Assembly: GCA_963579025.1 (NCBI GenBank)
Contig: CAUZFZ010000198.1
Span: 1-17,053, forward strand
Length of the DNA: 17,053 nucleotides
Direction of reading: 5' to 3'
DNA from: CAUZFZ01 sp963579025
Lineage (GTDB): Bacteria; Planctomycetota; Planctomycetia; Planctomycetales; Planctomycetaceae
The notes under the pieces were generated by a model. That model saw only the letters and a program-made list of their open reading frames with translations. It searched no databases and was not told the origin of the DNA. Below are positions 14,454-17,053 of this stretch, piece by piece. The position numbers and the translations under genes were made by a program. How positions within the stretch are numbered: position 1 is the first letter of the stretch; each line of letters starts with the position of its first letter.

Positions 14454-14660
14454 ATGACCAAAAACCATCCCCTCATGAATCACGGCACTAAACCCACGGA
14501 GACAGATGAGAACGCACTTCGCCGACTCCTGCGTCTGTTGGCCGGTCGTGTCGCGCGTCGCCTTCGCCAACAAGACAGCCCGACAGGTGAAGTCCACAGT
14601 GGAGTGACAAAGCACTCTGGACAGCCTTCAAGACAGGGCCGGAGGACGAACGCGAACTGA
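14454..14660 (+). CDS. Small basic protein, 68 aa, unknown function
   Basis: ACAGGAG lies 6 bases before the ATG at 14454, a strong ribosome-binding site that decides the start; the frame is open further upstream to 14334 but that part crosses the recombinase terminator. The protein has one clear amphipathic helix, ALRRLLRLLAGRVARRLRQQ, followed by a hydrophilic Ser/Gly/Arg tail. I do not recognise a named family. Small ORFs with a similar Leu/Arg helix are, in my recollection, common after planctomycete serine recombinases, so it may be a recombination accessory or DNA-binding peptide. This role is inference. Confidence 0.5.
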   Translation: MTKNHPLMNHGTKPTETDENALRRLLRLLAGRVARRLRQQDSPTGEVHSGVTKHSGQPSRQGRRTNAN

Positions 14661-14775
14661 ACTCCGGAAAAGAGAACAGCGGGCAGTTTGGTGCTTGTGA
14701 TACAGCTTTCATAAACCAGCAAGACGAGCCCGGAAAACACAGAAGCAATGACCTTCGCAGACTCAGTTTACTCAG

Positions 14776-14792
14776 GAGCTGACGGTCAGCTC
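14776..14792. promoter_or_regulatory. 17-base perfect palindrome upstream of the DUF1257 gene
   Basis: GAGCTGAC, G, GTCAGCTC: exact 8-bp arms around one base, 34 bases before the DUF1257 start. It could be an operator for the DUF1257-DUF2997-ATPase operon or a leader hairpin. Confidence 0.45.
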
Positions 14793-14826
14793 TGCAATAT
14801 CATGATCCTCAGAAGGAGCAGTGAGC

Positions 14827-15195
14827 ATGTCACATACCGTGACCATCGACACTGAAGTACGAGATCCTCAAGCGATTGAACTAGCGTGTCACCGGCTGGC
14901 CCTGCCGAAGCCAGTGTTCGGGGAGACCCGACTCTTCAGCGAGTTGAGAACGGGTTGGAACGTCCAACTACCAGAGTGGCGGTATCCAGTCGTGTGTGAT
15001 GTCGGAACCGGCCGAGTCGACTTTGACAACTTCGGCGGACGATGGGGACCCCCGCATCAGCTCGATCGCTTTGTCCAGACCTACGCCGTCGAGAAAACAA
15101 GGCTTGAGGCCAGAAGACGTGGCCACACAGTCGCGGAGCAGTCGTTGGCAGACGGATCCATCAAGCTGACAGTTCAGGTCGGAGGTGCCGTATGA
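14827..15195 (+). CDS. DUF1257 (Ycf35-like) domain protein
   Basis: A 122-aa protein that fits the DUF1257 family end to end: MSHTVTIDTEVRDPQAIELA, GETRLFSELRTG, QLPEWRYPVVCDVGTGRVDF, DNFGGRWG, LDRFVQTYAVEK and a closing ADGSIKLTVQVGG. The relatives include Ycf35, encoded in cyanobacteria and some algal plastids; biochemical function is unknown. AGGAG sits 8 bases before the ATG at 14827, so this start beats the GTG at 14821 (2 bases from the site). The stop overlaps the DUF2997 ATG by 4 bases. No truncation. Confidence 0.92.
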   Translation: MSHTVTIDTEVRDPQAIELACHRLALPKPVFGETRLFSELRTGWNVQLPEWRYPVVCDVGTGRVDFDNFGGRWGPPHQLDRFVQTYAVEKTRLEARRRGHTVAEQSLADGSIKLTVQVGGAV

Positions 15196-15425
15196 AAACA
15201 ATTGACGTGATCGTTCAGAAGGACGGTAAGACGCAGGTTGAAACGCGTGGTTTCAGTGGTCGCGACTGCTTCGATGCAAGCCGATTTCTGGAGGCTGCAC
15301 TCGGAACCTGCTCTGCCGCACGAACTACGGTTGAGTTTCATCAGAGTCGGCAGCAGACGGCGGACGAATCTGTCGAGGACCTTGGGGCAAGGTCCTCAGT
15401 AGACCCATCGGCGAAGTCAAGATGA
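15192..15425 (+). CDS. DUF2997 domain protein
   Basis: A 77-aa protein. The first ~48 residues match DUF2997: MKTIDVIVQKDGKTQVETRG, FSGRDCFDASRFLEAALG, then a short hydrophilic tail. The conserved pattern is a small beta sheet followed by a helix with CxxASxFLE-type residues (CFDASRFLEAAL here). GGAGGT at 15181-15186 is 5 bases before the ATG, inside the end of the DUF1257 gene, and both gene ends overlap neighbours by ATGA. DUF2997 genes are known to sit next to DUF1257 genes. Function unknown; the fixed pairing suggests the two act together. Confidence 0.9.
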   Translation: MKTIDVIVQKDGKTQVETRGFSGRDCFDASRFLEAALGTCSAARTTVEFHQSRQQTADESVEDLGARSSVDPSAKSR

Positions 15426-15448
15426 CTCGAAAACAGAAAGGAGGGCTT

Positions 15449-15913
15449 ATGCTCTCGAATCACATAACGGAACTTGTCCGCGCACGCTTCTCTGGAATCT
15501 GGGTAGAGACTCAGGAGCCCGACGAAGCTGTTCGCGAGATCGCCGAACTGTGCCATGCGGAAGACTGGCTGCTGGCGACGTGGGATGTCGATCGGGGACT
15601 CAATATTCCTGAAACTGCAGTCACAGATGATGAGGGGATGACAGACCCGGTTGCAGCGGTTCGGGCTGTCAGCACGCTGGGTGATGACGACACCGTGAGC
15701 CTGCTGGCTCTGCACAACTTTCATCGGATGCTCGGTTCGCTCGAGGTTGTTCAGGCTCTGTCACGACAGATTGCTGCCGGAAAACAGACTCGTTCGTTCG
15801 TCGTTGTTCTGGCGCCGAGCGTGCAGATGCCGGCTGAACTGGAAAAGCAGTTTGTTGTCGTTCAGCATGAGCTTCCTGGCCGCAAGCAGCCCGACACTGA
15901 CGCTCGGCGGTGA
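15449..15913 (+). pseudogene. Ycf46-like AAA ATPase, N-terminal part only
   Basis: The frame opens at 15422, overlapping the DUF2997 stop, but AGGAGG lies 4 bases before the ATG at 15449, which I prefer. The product is a 154-aa stretch matching the N-terminal regulatory region of Ycf46-like AAA ATPases: FSGIWVETQEPDEAVREIAE, WLLATWDVDRGL, VSLLALHNFHRML, IAAGKQTRSFVVVLAPSVQ and PAELEKQFVVVQHELPGR. Family members continue here for some 300 more residues with the helical lid and the Walker A/B ATPase core; in this copy the match ends at about 15893 and a stop follows at 15911-15913. No Walker motif appears in any frame downstream. Either a deletion removed the core, or this stub is kept as a stand-alone regulatory subunit. 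Confidence 0.8.
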
Positions 15914-16022
15914 GCAAGTGGGCCTACACGAATCGAAAATGCACAGGCCACAACGTCGGCCTCTCCTGAGGTCCGAAGAAGAGCGTGAGAGCCCCAAACG
16001 GTCTCGCTTTCTTTTTCTTATA

Positions 16023-16205
16023 GGAGAGTCCTGCGCGATCTGTATTGACGGATTTCACTTCCAAGGTACTTGTTACGCGGTCCTTGGCGAACCAGCCGAT
16101 GGTTTTGTTGTCTTGCGGCACGGAGGACGCTCATGCCTACTGAAGATGTCATGCGAAGGATCGCCAAACTCAAGGCCAATTCGGATGCGCTCGCCGCCGA
16201 GATAG
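16023..16205 (+). other. Unexplained protein-like open frame overlapping the next gene's start
   Basis: In the frame after the ATPase stub, the sequence reads GESCAICIDGFHFQGTCYAV, then LGEPADGFVVLRHGGRSCLL, which looks like a natural small beta-rich domain rather than noise. An AGGAG occurs at 16022-16026 but no ATG/GTG follows at proper spacing. The frame overlaps the well-supported start at 16133. It may be the tail of a deleted gene that was brought in with the deletion of the ATPase core. Confidence 0.2.
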
Positions 16206-16954
16206 CCAGTCTTGATCGGAAAGCGGAGCAACTAACTGAGCGCATTCGACGTCGCCTTGTCCCAAAGGCTGTCTCGTCGTTGATCTTGGACCTGGCGAAC
16301 AGGGAGCTTGACCGTCTCCGGGATCAGGCAGGCCATTCCGACTTTACCGCACATGCCCGCTTTCTACGTGCACTCTGTGCTTCCGTACCGTTGAAGCAAT
16401 TCGATCCTGGAGTAGATTCCGGAACCGACAGTCTGCTGGGGCTGTGCGCCGAATTGTGGCCACAGATCGGAAACAGAGAACTCTTATCGCACTTCGCGGG
16501 TAAACAGTCCGATGATCCCGACCCGCAGGGCGTTGCCGCTGGGATGATGAGTATCCTGGATGCTTTCCAGGCACCGTTGATGTCATCGGACGATGCTGAC
16601 GAGCGAATCCGTCGGCTGTTCGAACGATTCTCAAGCCCCGTTATTGAACCGGCACTTAGCATCAGCGTGAGCGAAACCATCACCGGCTTCACCGTCATTC
16701 GCGAGATGATCGCTGATCGATTGAGCGCGGCCGAAGATCTGGCGCGGCCAATGGTCGAACAGTGGCTGCAATTCCGCGAGATGTCTGCCACCGGAATGTC
16801 TGAGACGGTGTTGCGACGGCGTTTGCCTCAGAGAGCCGAAATGGAGCCGATTGCGTGGTCCTTTCATGAGGGTGTGGAAGCGAGAACTCGATTTCTGGTC
16901 TTTACCAGTGCGGACCTGGATAGCGCGATTAACTGTAAGGGGCAGCCCTTTTAA
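16133..16954 (+). CDS. Hypothetical protein, 273 aa, N-terminal coiled coil
   Basis: GGAGG at 16122-16126 precedes the ATG at 16133 by 6 bases, so I start here although the frame is open to 16070. The protein begins with a heptad-rich helix (MRRIAKLKANSDALAAEIAS, then LDRKAEQLTERIRRRL), a likely coiled coil over residues about 5-42. The rest is predicted mostly helical and soluble with no membrane segment, no signal peptide and no cysteine pair. Segments such as FLRALCASVPLKQFDPGVDS and IREMIADRLSAAEDLARPMV show conserved-looking amphipathic helices. I recognise no family or catalytic motif. Position downstream of the DUF1257 operon on the recombinase module suggests cargo of the element. Confidence 0.72.
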   Translation: MPTEDVMRRIAKLKANSDALAAEIASLDRKAEQLTERIRRRLVPKAVSSLILDLANRELDRLRDQAGHSDFTAHARFLRALCASVPLKQFDPGVDSGTDSLLGLCAELWPQIGNRELLSHFAGKQSDDPDPQGVAAGMMSILDAFQAPLMSSDDADERIRRLFERFSSPVIEPALSISVSETITGFTVIREMIADRLSAAEDLARPMVEQWLQFREMSATGMSETVLRRRLPQRAEMEPIAWSFHEGVEARTRFLVFTSADLDSAINCKGQPF

Positions 16955-17025
16955 CGTGACTTGAGTTTGTCATATCCTGTGCGTGGAGTGGCAGTTACGT
17001 GTCATGGACTCAGGAGGCAACAAGG

Positions 17026-17053
17026 ATGTTGCTCGATTCGATCTTTCAACCGT
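17026..17053 (+). CDS. Start of a gene cut by the window end, possibly an IS4-type transposase
   Basis: AGGAGG at 17012-17017 lies 8 bases before an ATG; nine codons are visible (MLLDSIFQP). The opening resembles, from memory, N-termini of planctomycete IS4-type transposases, but nine residues are too few for a firm call. If correct, an insertion sequence lies at the right edge of the window. Confidence 0.4.

Noticed and set aside
1..17053. CRISPR array, rRNA or tRNA genes, tandem repeats
   Set aside because: No regularly spaced direct repeats and no conserved RNA-gene segments were seen on either strand by eye.

Overview
The window looks like chromosomal DNA of a planctomycete (phylum Planctomycetota). 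The evidence is the gene content: a PVC-type membrane-bound dehydrogenase with a partner heme-binding protein of the Pirellula/Verrucomicrobium type, a formylglycine sulfatase, a ThuA-like protein, a Planctomycete-cytochrome-C (PSCyt1) fragment, a DUF1080 fragment and a XylR-like AraC regulator. I cannot name a genus from sequence alone.

Region 1 (about 1-7690). Five genes on the minus strand are packed into one probable catabolic operon. In transcription order they are a Gfo/Idh/MocA oxidoreductase, a HEAT-like plus c-type cytochrome protein, a beta-propeller dehydrogenase, a ThuA-like protein and a sulfatase. Two junctions overlap by 4 bases and one has a 3-base gap. Four of the five products carry export signals. 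A divergent XylR/AraC-type regulator (7691-8866, plus strand) faces the operon across a 239-base intergenic region. The set fits desulfation and oxidation of a sulfated carbohydrate; the substrate is not visible.

Region 2 (about 8867-12380). This is a low-density, scrambled zone. It holds an 835-base gene-free stretch with two perfect palindromes, a membrane-anchored DUF1353 gene, a remnant of an IS3-family OrfA, and a string of broken planctomycete genes joined end to end: the 3' end of a DUF1080 gene, the 5' end of a PSCyt1 cytochrome gene, the 5' part of a second sulfatase, and possibly the tail of an EF-hand protein. A perfect 15-bp hairpin lies between this debris and the next module.

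Region 3 (about 12383-17053). This is a mobile-element-like module, all on the plus strand. It starts with an intact 654-aa large serine recombinase followed by a strong intrinsic terminator. Next come a 68-aa basic protein, a translationally coupled DUF1257 (Ycf35-like) and DUF2997 pair, and a Ycf46-like AAA ATPase that has lost its whole ATPase core. A 273-aa unrecognised protein follows. The last 28 bases are the start of another gene, possibly an IS4-type transposase. The DUF1257/DUF2997/Ycf46-like trio beside a serine recombinase, with the ATPase decapitated, is the most interesting system here. The module's right end lies outside the window.
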